Both the position numbers and the translations under genes were made by a program. From Bacteroidia bacterium (lineage in GTDB: Bacteria; Bacteroidota; Bacteroidia; B-17B0; Aurantibacillaceae), in NCBI GenBank assembly GCA_025455485.1, contig JALOMJ010000006.1:1-57572 (forward strand): a stretch of 57,572 nt of DNA, read 5' to 3'. The notes under the pieces are model-generated. The model did not search any database. It saw only the letters and a list, made by a program, of their open reading frames with translations, and was not told the DNA's origin. Of the stretch, positions 8,701-18,300 are shown one piece after another (positions within the stretch are counted from its first letter, which is position 1; every line of letters begins with the position of its first letter).

Positions 8701-11183
8701 TTCGCGCCTGTACCTTGAAACAAGATAAAACTACCTAAACACACTGTATTAGTGGCTGCTAAAATGCCAACATTTGGTAACGGATTTACCACAACAGAAA
8801 GTGTTGTGCTTGAAATACCACATGCATTTGCCCCTACCACAGTATATACATTGCTTGCCGTTGGTGTAAACGCTACCCCATTTACAACACCGCCGGACCA
8901 GGAATAGGTGCTGGCTCCGCTCGCAAGTAGTGTTGTGCTAAATCCATTGCATATTACCGAATTGCTTGAAACAGCACTAACAGCAGGCAAAGCAACAACC
9001 GAAACCGTTTGTACAAGTGTGTTCTGGCAACCAAGGGCATCAGTTGCGCTTAGCGTATAATTGCCGCTCGCTGCCGGTGTGAATGCTACTCCATTGCTAA
9101 TTCCACCAGACCAGGTATATGTCAATGCCCCGCTTGCATTGAGTGTAAGGGTATTGCCCTGACACACTTCTGTGTTGCTGGCCACCACATTTAAATTTGG
9201 AAGAGGATTCACCGGAACACTGATGGTAGCTGAATTCTGACATCCTATGGCATTAGAACCAATTACCGTATAGGTTTGGCTGATTGCAGGTGTAAATGCC
9301 TGGCCGTTTATAACACCTGATGTCCAGGTATAGGTGTTTGCACCCGAGCCCGTTAAAGTAAGCTGTTGACCTGCACAAATGGAAGTGGCACTTGCAAGGG
9401 CCAGAACGTTGGGCAGTGGTGTAACAGAGATGGTAATCGCAGTGGTCAGCGATCCACAAGCGTTAACTCCGGTGAGTATATAATTAGAAGTTGTAAGTGG
9501 CACAAATGGAACGTTATCCGTTATTCCACCACTCCACAAATAAACGATGGCCCCGCTGCCACTAAGCGTTACGGGCGATCCTTGACAAACGATAGTGCTG
9601 CTGGCGTTTATACTCAGATTGGGTGGTTGCAATACAACCACCATTCTAACATCATTATTCCTACAGCCATTAGCGTCTGTTCCGGTTATGGTGTAATTGG
9701 TAGTAACACTTGGTGTAAATGGTGTGCCGGGCAATACACCTCCAGAAATTGAATAGGTGAATGGCCCTGTTCCGCTTGCTGTTGGCGTTATGGCTACAGA
9801 AGCTCCACTACAAATCAGTGAATTGGATACGCTGGCACTCACATTTGGTAAAGGCAAAACTGAAACGGTAATCGCTATCCGTGAATTGCTCGACACACAG
9901 GTGTTGGCTTGGGCATAGAATGTGGTAGTAGTAGTAACGTTTGGGGTTATAAAGAGGGAACCACTGCTTAAGGCTGTTCCTCCGCTTGGACCAGAAAACC
10001 ATGAAACCGTACCTAATCCAACAGCAGTAAGACTGGTATTACCGCTACCACACACTATATGATTTCCAGGTGAAGTCATATTCGTAGGGGTTCCGGGAGC
10101 AACACAATTGCCCGTTATTAATCGAATTTTATTATTTCCTGAATCGCCAATATATACATTGCCGTTCGTATAGATGCTTACTGAAACAGGACTACTTAAT
10201 TGAGCAAAAGTTGGACCTAAGCCATCGCCTGAAGATCCCGCAACTCCGGTTCCTGCCATCGTTGTGATGATTCCTGTTGTCATGTTGACTTTACGAATTC
10301 TATGGTTATTACCATCAGCAATGTATAAATCTCCTGCAGGGTCAAAAGATAAATCGCTGGGATATCTCAAATGCGCTAATAACGCCGGGCCTCCATCACC
10401 GAAAAAATTATAACTCCCGGTGCCTACTGCGGTTGTTATTGTACCGCCCGGTGTTATCATCCTCACTTTGTTATTTCCTGAATCACAAAAAAAGAGGTTA
10501 CCATTCGCATCCACTTTCATACCTCTAGGAGAGTTTACAGTTGCAAGGTTAGCAGGACCACCATCGCCTGTTGCCCCTCCCACACCAGTTCCTACATAGG
10601 TTGAAATAATACCACCCGGTGAAACCCTCCTGATTTTATTGCCTGAACTTTCAGCTACATAAAGGTTTCCCAGTGCATCCATGGCAATTCCTGTTGGTCC
10701 GTTTAAACTGGCATTTATCGCCAAACCCCCGTCTCCGGCAGATGCCATTGAACCTGTTCCAACCACTGTAGTAATTGTTCCTGAAGGAGATATTCGCCTT
10801 ACTTTGTTATTAAAGAATTCTGTAATGTATATATTGCCGTTGGCATCTTTACACATGAAATGAGGGTTATTCATCAGGGCATTTATCGCAGGCCCTCCGT
10901 CGCCACTCGACCCCGGTGTATTTGAACCGGAAATGGTAGTAATGGTGCCGGAAGTAATTTTTCTTAAACGGTTATTTCCCCGGTCAGCTATGATGACATT
11001 TCCTAAGGCATCAAACTCCACATCTACCGGCAGCGACAGCCAAGCACTGGTGGCCAGGCCACCATCTCCCCCAAAAGCTTGAGCTCCTGTACCGGCAATG
11101 GTAGTTATGGTTTGTGACTTGAGTTGGTTCAAAAACAACATACCCAATAGGGTAAGAAATTGTAAAAAATAAGATCGAATCAT
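5721..11183 (-). CDS. Giant secreted NHL plus Ig-like repeat protein with T9SS sorting domain
   Basis: An 1820-residue protein with signal peptide (MIRSYFLQFLTLLGMLFLNQLKS). Residues ~25-350 form about six NHL-type repeats (TIAGTG..GDGG..A.L..P.G...D..GN.YIAD..NN.IR), a beta-propeller. About 18 repeats of ~75-80 residues follow, each reading roughly V/ICSG.SVTLTGSGANTYTWSGG..NGVPFTPT...YTVTGT, an Ig/PKD-like fold. The end is a T9SS type A domain (FSIYPNPSSGIIMVK ... KGMYSVIARF). The repeats differ at the nucleotide level, so they are not a recent tandem expansion. It is likely a long surface stalk with a propeller head, for adhesion or matrix building. A strong promoter lies immediately upstream. 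Confidence 0.9.
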   Translation of the reverse strand: MIRSYFLQFLTLLGMLFLNQLKSQTITTIAGTGAQAFGGDGGLATSAWLSLPVDVEFDALGNVIIADRGNNRLRKITSGTITTISGSNTPGSSGDGGPAINALMNNPHFMCKDANGNIYITEFFNNKVRRISPSGTITTVVGTGSMASAGDGGLAINASLNGPTGIAMDALGNLYVAESSGNKIRRVSPGGIISTYVGTGVGGATGDGGPANLATVNSPRGMKVDANGNLFFCDSGNNKVRMITPGGTITTAVGTGSYNFFGDGGPALLAHLRYPSDLSFDPAGDLYIADGNNHRIRKVNMTTGIITTMAGTGVAGSSGDGLGPTFAQLSSPVSVSIYTNGNVYIGDSGNNKIRLITGNCVAPGTPTNMTSPGNHIVCGSGNTSLTAVGLGTVSWFSGPSGGTALSSGSLFITPNVTTTTTFYAQANTCVSSNSRIAITVSVLPLPNVSASVSNSLICSGASVAITPTASGTGPFTYSISGGVLPGTPFTPSVTTNYTITGTDANGCRNNDVRMVVVLQPPNLSINASSTIVCQGSPVTLSGSGAIVYLWSGGITDNVPFVPLTTSNYILTGVNACGSLTTAITISVTPLPNVLALASATSICAGQQLTLTGSGANTYTWTSGVINGQAFTPAISQTYTVIGSNAIGCQNSATISVPVNPLPNLNVVASNTEVCQGNTLTLNASGALTYTWSGGISNGVAFTPAASGNYTLSATDALGCQNTLVQTVSVVALPAVSAVSSNSVICNGFSTTLLASGASTYSWSGGVVNGVAFTPTASNVYTVVGANACGISSTTLSVVVNPLPNVGILAATNTVCLGSFILFQGTGANSYTWSGGINDNVAFSPSISSNYTLTGTGANGCQNSATIAVTVYSLPVISAMASGTLVCSGNTVVLSGQGGVAYLWSGGVVNNSPFTPTVTGSYTVNGVDAFGCQNTAAITLSVMTLPNLQANATSTAVCSGNSVTLFGSGADTYSWSSGVINNSSFVPSSTSVYTLTGNNFCGNVSTTIQVVVQALPSITINVSPSPTVCQGNTLNILASGATTYTWTGGISNGVAFTPTANGTYTLTGANALGCQSSAIQTIAIIAAPNVSIIATSTSVCSGNSVALTGSGANTYTWSGGINNGVPFSPTVTSTYSLVGTQTLTGCTSTNIAVVTVSVKPLPNVVVTPNYSVSCAGSNNAFYGSGANTYTWSNGFNTSWIYVSLFTNTVYAVVGTNTQTGCSNTATISVPVLPSPTLTVTISNPIICSGQSVVVNASGAISYTIYSGQQLGVPFTPTVSGGVNVVGSNSLGCTGGAGVTYTVMQPPNVNAIATSTGVCSGSSITLTGSGTHTYTWSSGITNGVPFTPSATSIYSVTGTSTVSGCSKTSTILITVYPIPTVSAQASNTLVCQGSTVTLNGSGANFYAWTGGIQNGVPFVVNQNSSYSVSGTNTLTGCTSSVMAVQQISVNPVPVLILNQLNPSICIGNTIALSATGANTFSWSGGISNGQVLTPTSSSVYSCTGTFTQTGCSSTISTSLTVNALPILTITASSQTLCAGHALTLTASGANTYTWSSGLVNGQVFFPTVSANYSVSGTNTLTGCVGTKSIHISTIPSPVLQIIATATNLCLGDSVAVSVTGAPNYTWSSGVVNGVYFSPTVSQLYTVSANSASSNCVAQSTVQINVNPLPTVQITASDTLICDGEEIVLTGMGAATYTWNTGFIGTNYPVIPAFGQTFSVQATDANGCKGQASFSPNLTECLGLQINGNKDLFSIYPNPSSGIIMVKTSQAVEISVINELGQLILTKKVNETSLIEFSNLDKGMYSVIARFDQGSKVIKLIVQ

Positions 11184-11200
11184 GAAGAATTTTGTTATTC

Positions 11201-11230
11201 CAAAAATAGCAACTTTTTTAGAATTATCAA
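11201..11230 (-). promoter_or_regulatory. Promoter of the NHL/Ig-like protein gene
   Basis: On the minus strand TTG (11228-11230), 19 nt, then TATTTTTG (11201-11208) match the Bacteroidota -33/-7 consensus, about 18 nt from the ATG at 11183. The intergenic region is shared with the divergent gene starting near 11289. Confidence 0.6.
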
Positions 11231-11288
11231 GACTTTCAGCGTTATTTTCTGGAAATTATTTCCTATTTTGTGGGTGAAAACGCCTGAA

Positions 11289-13535
11289 GTGAATTCTATC
11301 AAAAATAGCTTATTTGGACTGTTCGTTCTTATTGGCTATTCCGTCTTTTCTCAATCAAAACTTCTGCCTCCTGATTCAAGTTTACTAATCATTCCTAACT
11401 CAACTTTTGAGAGTGACAGCTCATCTCCGTCTTTTAATATGCCGGTAGACAGTTTCTCGCTTCGTAAAAACCTGTCAATAGTTCCTAAAGATATTGGAGA
11501 CAGCATTTCTTCAAAAGAAACCAAGAAAAAAACAAAGATTTTTAAAATGCAAGGTTCCATCACAAATAGTTATGATGTTGGCGCCATTCCTTACTACCTA
11601 ACCAACGAACAATTACCTGCTCAACTTTTTAAATCGAACGGAGAATTTAAATTGCGCTTTAACAAAATACCCATTCGTGCCGATTATTTTTATGCCAGCG
11701 CACCATTCAGTCTTGGCCTCAACAATTACTACTCCATCAAATTTGACGCCGAGGAATACCAGAACATTGTGAATGAAGACAAGCTCAATTATGCACATCA
11801 TTTGAGAAAAACTATAGATTCTCTCAGCGCGGTTAAAAACAAATTAAGTAAAGAAAATAGCAAACTTTCAGGGGCCCTTGATGGCATAAAATTACAAACG
11901 CCATCAATTCCATCACTTGATACCCTGCCGCATGCTCAGATGGCTTTGCTTTATCCCAATACAACTCAAACGACCATTACGAAACAGAATATTAAAATCG
12001 AACAAAAGATAGACACCAGTTTTTCCAAACTTTCCATAGAAGAATTGAAAAAACAACTTGAGGAAAATCAAAACAAAATCCTAAGTCTTGAAACAAAAAT
12101 TCAATCTCTTAATGAAAAAGCGAACATCATTGAATATCCAGGTAAATACAAAGGTGACAAATCTAAATTGACTCATCTGCCTGGCAGTGGGTTTTTAAAC
12201 GGGCTTAAGAAATTTGAAATTGGCATGTGTTATCCAGGTTACTCTAATTTTCTTATCAATCAAGTGGCATTGAATGGCCTCAACGTTAACTACGTTTACC
12301 GCAACACTTTTTATCATGCCAGTATAGGTAAAACAGTTGTAAACTATTCACTTCAACCCTTGCCGAATTCATTTCTCAATCAAATACAAAACTTAAGTTC
12401 ATTGTTTGACTTCAGAAACACACAAAATGGCAAGGCGGTAGCTGCACTTAAAGCCGGTTTGGGTCAGGAGTCATCCAATTATATCGCTTTAGGTGCCCTG
12501 TTTGGCAAAAGCAAATCGAATTTAAACCTGGGATTCGAAAATACCAATTACGTTATGGAGATTGACGGAAGGTACATTTATAAATTCATTCATTTGGAAG
12601 CCTCTGTGGCAAATTCAGTATTAAATGAAAAAAGTAATTTCCCAACTGACAATGAAAGCTCACCCACCAATTTCACCACCAAATTTAATAAAGCCGGACA
12701 TGTTAAAGTGCATGGAACCATCCCTGCTTCCAAAACTAAATTTTCATTTCTAGCTAAAGGAGTTGATCCCGGTTTTAAAAGTTATGGAATTGGTTTTATG
12801 AGAGCTGACCTGTTGCGTTTAGAAGGCAAATTGGAGCAGCCCTTGCACTCCAGAATTCGGGTAGGAATTATTTGCAGATTGGATGAGGATAACATCAGAA
12901 ACCTATACAGCTATAAAACAAAACTCAGAAACCTGAGTTACACCCTTAAGACTAAATTGATTCCTAAAATTTTAGACTTATCGATTCACTATAGTCAAAT
13001 CACCCAAAACAGTACATTGCAATACACAAATGTGGAAAATAAAATAAGAACTGACATTGCTTCCTTTATTTTGAATCTTACACCAAGATTCAGAAAGTTG
13101 ATTTCTGTGAATACCATTTTATTCAATCACTATATTCTCAGAAACAATGCGGTGAACAATTCATTGAATAATTTTAGCTTTAGTTCCTTTAATCAGGTAA
13201 AAAAATGGAAGATCAACATGATGAACTCGTTTAATCAAAGTAGCATAAACGACAGCACAAGTTTTTCAAACGCTATTAATAATGTATTAGATGTTGGCTA
13301 TCAGTTATCAAAAAAGGTTGCTGTTAATTTACAAGCCAAACATGCAATGCCATTCGCTACTAAACAATCTGAATATGGTTATGCGTGTAGCATAAATGCC
13401 AACCTCCACAAACTTATTAACCTTGAACTGAGAATCGAAAAGCTGGTGTTGGGCGATTACATGAACACTTTAAATTACGACCGGGTAGCCGATTTTCCAT
13501 TTTACAGTTACATTCGCCTAACCAGTAATTTCTAA
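11289..13535 (+). CDS. Probable outer-membrane protein with coiled coil
   Basis: I chose GTG 11289 because it gives a standard signal peptide (MNSIKNSLFGLFVLIGYSVFSQ). The frame stays open upstream to TTG 11268, but a -7-like TATTTTG at 11264-11270 overlaps that codon, making the upstream start unlikely. The product is about 748 residues. A heptad-like charged segment around residues 175-285 (ELKKQLEENQNKILSLETKIQSLNEK) is a coiled coil. The C-terminal ~400 residues have alternating polar and aromatic strands typical of beta-barrels and end in a final strand SYIRLTSNF. No family is recognised. It ends 9 bases from the convergent T9SS gene. Anchoring or export of a surface structure is possible but unproven. 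Confidence 0.65.
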   Translation: MNSIKNSLFGLFVLIGYSVFSQSKLLPPDSSLLIIPNSTFESDSSSPSFNMPVDSFSLRKNLSIVPKDIGDSISSKETKKKTKIFKMQGSITNSYDVGAIPYYLTNEQLPAQLFKSNGEFKLRFNKIPIRADYFYASAPFSLGLNNYYSIKFDAEEYQNIVNEDKLNYAHHLRKTIDSLSAVKNKLSKENSKLSGALDGIKLQTPSIPSLDTLPHAQMALLYPNTTQTTITKQNIKIEQKIDTSFSKLSIEELKKQLEENQNKILSLETKIQSLNEKANIIEYPGKYKGDKSKLTHLPGSGFLNGLKKFEIGMCYPGYSNFLINQVALNGLNVNYVYRNTFYHASIGKTVVNYSLQPLPNSFLNQIQNLSSLFDFRNTQNGKAVAALKAGLGQESSNYIALGALFGKSKSNLNLGFENTNYVMEIDGRYIYKFIHLEASVANSVLNEKSNFPTDNESSPTNFTTKFNKAGHVKVHGTIPASKTKFSFLAKGVDPGFKSYGIGFMRADLLRLEGKLEQPLHSRIRVGIICRLDEDNIRNLYSYKTKLRNLSYTLKTKLIPKILDLSIHYSQITQNSTLQYTNVENKIRTDIASFILNLTPRFRKLISVNTILFNHYILRNNAVNNSLNNFSFSSFNQVKKWKINMMNSFNQSSINDSTSFSNAINNVLDVGYQLSKKVAVNLQAKHAMPFATKQSEYGYACSINANLHKLINLELRIEKLVLGDYMNTLNYDRVADFPFYSYIRLTSNF

Positions 13536-13544
13536 ATCGAATGG

Positions 13545-14591
13545 CTAATGTTGAATAAGTACTTTTTTTCCTAAAATGAGTCGATTATCTTTGAAGATAT
13601 TCAAGTAATATAATCCATCTTCCAAAAAAGATACATCTATGCTGCATTGGTTCCCCCGTTCAGGCATTGCATCTATAACCAGCCGACCTGAACCATCATA
13701 TACCTGAATGCTGGTGTGTTCGAAGTTAATCACATCAGAAGTGATTTTTAATTCTGCATTAATAGGATTATTGACCATAATATGAGATTCAAGTGTTTCA
13801 CTCTGCTGTTCTATACCAACAGGATTTGCAGGCAAATTGTAAAAAATAGAAAGTGAAACAGAAGGCACTCCTACAATTGTATTTTTTCTAACAACCAAAA
13901 CCGGTGTGTGTATACCCGGACTGTACCAGGAATACGTTTCAAAAGATTCAAATGTAGTTATGGTGTTTGTACCACCGTTAGCAACAAAAAAATTGATATT
14001 TGTGTTCGTTGAAACTGAATGAATTCTAAGAACATTTGTATAAGTGTTCAAATAGGTTGTTAAGGTTCCTGTACCGTCAGCAGTAATAGTTTGACTGCCG
14101 AGAGTAGTATATATCATTGTACCATTTTGAAACATTCCGCTCCAGTTATCAGTAAAAGTTACGCCGGCACTCATTGGATAAATCAATTCTTGTTTTGTAT
14201 CGTTGAACATGAACTCAGGTGCAGAACCTGGAGAGAAATAAATCGACCCTCTATCACCAGCATGCTCAATCCCTGAAGAGGATACATTTAGCATGTTAAT
14301 ACGATTTGGAATCTCAATATTGCGCATGCCCATATTGCAATTTGTGAAGGAGTTGCTGACGTTTGATTGAGCCGGGGTTAAAAATGTATGGCTTACCGCC
14401 GGCGCTGGGATTTGGCTCGCAAAATTCCAAACCTGTCCGGTACCGGCATTCCCCGGATTAAAATACGGACCCTTTGCCACATTGTACACCTCGCCTATTT
14501 GTGGGTTGGTGTTTTGAGCCGTTAAAGTTTGGGCTTTGGTGGTTTGGTTTAACGCGATTAAGCTTAACAGGAGGAGTAGAGATTTTTTCAT
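13545..14591 (-). CDS. Secreted protein with T9SS type A sorting domain
   Basis: A 348-residue protein with signal peptide (MKKSLLLLLSLIALNQTTKAQ). The middle is beta-rich with no catalytic motif I can see. The C-terminal ~85 residues fit a T9SS sorting domain (MVNNPINAELKITSD ... IQVYDGSGRLVIDAM ... DGLYYLNIFKDNRLILGKKVLI). It therefore belongs to the same export pathway as the two larger surface proteins to its left. The function of the passenger part is unknown. Confidence 0.8.
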   Translation of the reverse strand: MKKSLLLLLSLIALNQTTKAQTLTAQNTNPQIGEVYNVAKGPYFNPGNAGTGQVWNFASQIPAPAVSHTFLTPAQSNVSNSFTNCNMGMRNIEIPNRINMLNVSSSGIEHAGDRGSIYFSPGSAPEFMFNDTKQELIYPMSAGVTFTDNWSGMFQNGTMIYTTLGSQTITADGTGTLTTYLNTYTNVLRIHSVSTNTNINFFVANGGTNTITTFESFETYSWYSPGIHTPVLVVRKNTIVGVPSVSLSIFYNLPANPVGIEQQSETLESHIMVNNPINAELKITSDVINFEHTSIQVYDGSGRLVIDAMPERGNQCSIDVSFLEDGLYYLNIFKDNRLILGKKVLIQH

Positions 14592-14665
14592 TTGACTTTT
14601 TTAAGTTGTAATTAAGGTTTAAATAATGTTTTCTTCTTTAGTAGTAGTTTTTTGATTTTACCTTG

Positions 14666-14693
14666 GCACGGATTGCAAAACCGCGCTAACGGG
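14666..14693. repeat. REP-like intergenic element, copy 2
   Basis: GCACGGATT (14666-14674) and CCGCGCTAACGGG (14681-14693) repeat the two blocks of 202-250, here separated by six bases. The element lies about 35 bases beyond the stop of the last operon gene and may mark the operon end. Confidence 0.5.
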
Positions 14694-14725
14694 TTGCAAA
14701 TTCGTTTTACAAGTTAATTAACTGA

Positions 14726-15388
14726 CTATCGTTTATAATAAACATCGCCACTAGTTGGATTGATTAGGAACCCATTCTTGAAAATAAGCTCCTCATTCTC
14801 AAAATAACTACCGTATTGAAAATATTCTCCTTCATCTGGAATTAAGTCAATATTAACCGTGATGTAGTTAGAATTTGAGTTTTTGAAATAATAAATTGGA
14901 TAGTCAGTTTTACTACCATGTGTTTTTAATTTTTCAAGCTTGCCTTGTTTTTTTATTTGCAAACGACCATTTATTGGAGTGCTATATGGAATCCCATTTA
15001 CTTCAGTAAATCGGAGCGGAAAAGTAAAAACACTGTCTTTATACTTTGGGTCAAAATAATAACCTTGACGAGGTTTATAAATTATATATATACTATCCTT
15101 ATGGATAGTAGTTACAAATGCTTCGGAAACTTTGTACATAGAAAAATTATTAGGTTGCAATTTTGTTGCTAATATTATCTTTCCATTCTTCCAACTCCAC
15201 TGACCCATAATCGTGTCCTTGACATCTTGATCTTTGTGTTTAAACTTATGATTACTCAATAACTGAATGAATTTATTTTCATATTTTACTGAGTATATTC
15301 CTACAATAGATTTAGACGTTCCGCATTCATAAAACGAAAATAAGACTATAATAGAAAAGATGAATACTATGCTTTTAATTAAACTCAT
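14726..15388 (-). CDS. Small membrane-anchored or exported protein abutting the RHS gene; candidate immunity protein
   Basis: A 220-residue protein. The N-terminus MSLIKSIVFIFSIIVLFSFYECG is a hydrophobic export signal with a Cys at its end; the preceding residues are a poor lipobox, so lipidation is uncertain. The rest is beta-rich and hydrophilic with no recognised family. Its ATG (15386-15388) directly follows the TAA of the RHS gene (15389-15391) with no gap. In polymorphic toxin loci this is where the immunity gene sits, and an exported immunity protein would fit a toxin acting in the periplasm or at the surface. The immunity role is inferred from position only. Confidence 0.6.
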   Translation of the reverse strand: MSLIKSIVFIFSIIVLFSFYECGTSKSIVGIYSVKYENKFIQLLSNHKFKHKDQDVKDTIMGQWSWKNGKIILATKLQPNNFSMYKVSEAFVTTIHKDSIYIIYKPRQGYYFDPKYKDSVFTFPLRFTEVNGIPYSTPINGRLQIKKQGKLEKLKTHGSKTDYPIYYFKNSNSNYITVNIDLIPDEGEYFQYGSYFENEELIFKNGFLINPTSGDVYYKR

Positions 15389-18300
15389 TTATGGTTTTAG
15401 TGTTAGTTTTTTATCATTTATTTGAGACGCATTGGGTTTAAAATTAAATATAGACTTGTATTTAACATATCCTGCTTTTTCTATTTGCTCTGTTTTTTCT
15501 TTCGATGAGTTAATTTCAATAGGTAGTAATCCCTTATTCTTATAGCCGTCAATTTGTGATTTTTTTATGGCCTCATTATCTTTCATCGGTTCTAAGGTTT
15601 CATTTATTAATGAACTGATCTCGACAGCTTCAATTTCATCATATAAGTCTAAATCTTCTCCTGATTCAGATGAACTCTTAGATGTTGAAAAAGAAAGGTC
15701 TCCTTCAAGAAATTGGGCACCATGCTTTAACTCATGCCCTAACCTTGCTTGTTCAGATTGCTCCATGGGGTTGCCGGCTGAGGCTCCCATAAAACGTTTA
15801 ACATCAATTACAACCCTATTCTTATCAAAATCAAAATATGTATTTCCACCCTTTCCTTCGGAAAATGTTGTAGAACTCTTTTGTAAATAAAACTCAACAT
15901 CTGAAGCATCCATTTTTTCTAATTGAGATTTAAACTCTTTTGCCATGTTAGCCACTTTGATGTCTTTAGAGCTTGATAATTTAACCATGAGTGTATAAAC
16001 CTCTATTAGCATTTTTGTATCACCAGTAAAATATTTCCCATCCACATCAATGTTTCTTATTGGATTATTGCCCGAAGCGGAATAAGGTGACCAACTAACT
16101 TGCTTTTGAAACAGGGGATCCACACTTAAAAACCTTCCTAACCTTGAATCATAGACTCTAGCACCAAAATCTAAACTATTTCCGATACCTTTCACCTCAT
16201 TATCATTCTCTTTCCCATTAAAGCCATACCTGTAATTATAAGCACTATAATTTCTTCCTGGCATCAATTGTCCAAAGGCATAATAATCCGTTGAAGAAAC
16301 AATATCGGCTAAATAATATTGTTTTGCTGTGTTGCCCACCCAAGGTATGGGTATTTTAAGGTCGCTTACCACTGTGTTAACATTACCCAAATGGTTAGCG
16401 ATTTCAAAATGTTTGTTGCCAACCCTACGTTGTAATTCGATTGGGCCAATCGTCATTACCGGAGGGAAAATAACATTTACTACATGTTTATCTATGCCTA
16501 CCCTGTTGCTTCCATAAATTGGGCGTTCAATCAACTCAAAGGTTTTTGAAACGGAGGGCCAGGGCTCAGGTTCGCTTTTGTAGGTGGCCATCAAGTTGCC
16601 CTGAGCATCTCTTACGTAATACAAGCTGTGGAGCCATAACTGCATATTATTGGCATTTTCGAAATACACGTGCTTACCTACACGGTTTCCATTGGCATCG
16701 TATTCAAACTTTATCGATGTTAACATGCTGGAGGCATCTCGCTTTATTTCCGCTATTTTTCCGTACACGTTCCAGATAATTTCACCGGCGGTAGTGCCAA
16801 TGAGCTCAGATTTATCCTTCACTAAGTTACCGATTTCATCGTATTCATAGTTATCCATGTTGGTTTGGTTGGGTAAATCGGCGTAATTCGCAGGGCCGAC
16901 CCCCGCCGGGTCGTTAACGCTCCTTAAGCGGTTGTTTATTGGCCTGTTTTGAGCATCCAAAGTATAATTATACATGAGGTTATCAAACACGGCATTGTTC
17001 ATGTCGGCCTTGGTTTGTGTTGCGATATTGCCGTTGGCGTCGTAGGTAAAATTATTTGCGTAAGAAGGGTTGTTGTTTGCACCAAGCCAATTGTTAGAAG
17101 CGTTAACGAATGAAGTAAAACTTTGAGCTGTCGATATGCGGTTCAATTGATCGTATTTATAAGCTGAGGCCATGGGTTTCTTAGTTAATACGAGGTTGTT
17201 TGGGGCTATTGCATTACCATAATTGTAAGGTTCCGAAATGGAAGTAGCCATAAGGCTTATGTTTCCATTGAATAAGTTTTCTCTTGCATTGAATAAATTG
17301 CTAGGTTGCCCTGTGCTACCAGTAAAGGCCTCAAAACGGTTAGCCAATGACCATGCAGATGAACTAATGGCCTCATAGTCATCAAATCCGGTTTTATAAT
17401 ACCCTAATGTAAAGCCTGAAGCGTCCATTGGAAACACCGTATTTGTGGCTGAAGCATCCTTACCCATATCAGTTGCCGGATCCAGTTTATTGCTGTTCAT
17501 GCCCTTGATCCAGCCTTGTAAAGTATACGCATAATCAATCCCCTGAATTTTATCATGGCCAAGTTCAACCCGAGCTAAAGGACCATGTTTATAATAAAAG
17601 TACTTGGCATCAGTTTCCCAAATCACCGCATTGCGGCTTGTTTTTACTTCGGTTAACCGGTTATCTGCATCGTATTCATACCGGTGATAAAAGGCATCGT
17701 CTTTTTCAGGCTGATAACTTACCTGGTTAACCTTACCACTAATTAAATCGTATTGGTAATACATGAACTTATATCGCTGTGCCCTTATTAATGGATCAGG
17801 GCTTGCCATAAGTCGCCGGTTATCTTGCACCAGCATTTTTACATTCCCGCTGATGTCGTAACTATAATGTGTGGCATGATCGTAATTGCATGCGCCAAGG
17901 TTATCCTCGTAATAATACACGGAGGATACGCGTTTTCTAAGGTTTTCCTGAGTGAAAACATTCTTTTCGCAAGAATATTCAGTTTCATAAACGGTTTTTG
18001 TTATCTGATGTTTGGCGCCAGTAGCATGGTTAAGCCAATCTTTCAGTTTGTTATCATCGATAACCTTAGGATTAAAACTTAGACCGACAAAAGCTCCGAA
18101 AATTGTCTCAAACTTTTTGTCAGTCGGCAAGTTTTCCGTTTTTTCCCCTACTTCCACTATTCTTCCCTGACTATCGTATATGGTGTAACTGTATTTGTCA
18201 GGGGACTGTTTTGCGTTTTGGGATACTACCATTCTACCCAAACGATCGTACCAAAATAAGGTGGAGTGTTTACCAACAGCATGACCAAATTTCCAATTGT

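Noticed and set aside
11268-11288. TTG 11268 or GTG 11274 as start of the outer-membrane protein gene
   Set aside because: They would place charged residues before the signal peptide and overlap a -7-like box; GTG 11289 gives a standard signal peptide.
2326-14662. Exact 16-mer GTTTTTTGATTTTACC at 2326-2341 and 14647-14662
   Set aside because: AT-rich and short. One such match in a window of this size is near chance, and the flanks do not align.
16070-16090. TTGCCCGA near 16078 as another copy of the tRNA-Gln end
   Set aside because: Only eight bases match and they lie within the RHS core coding sequence.
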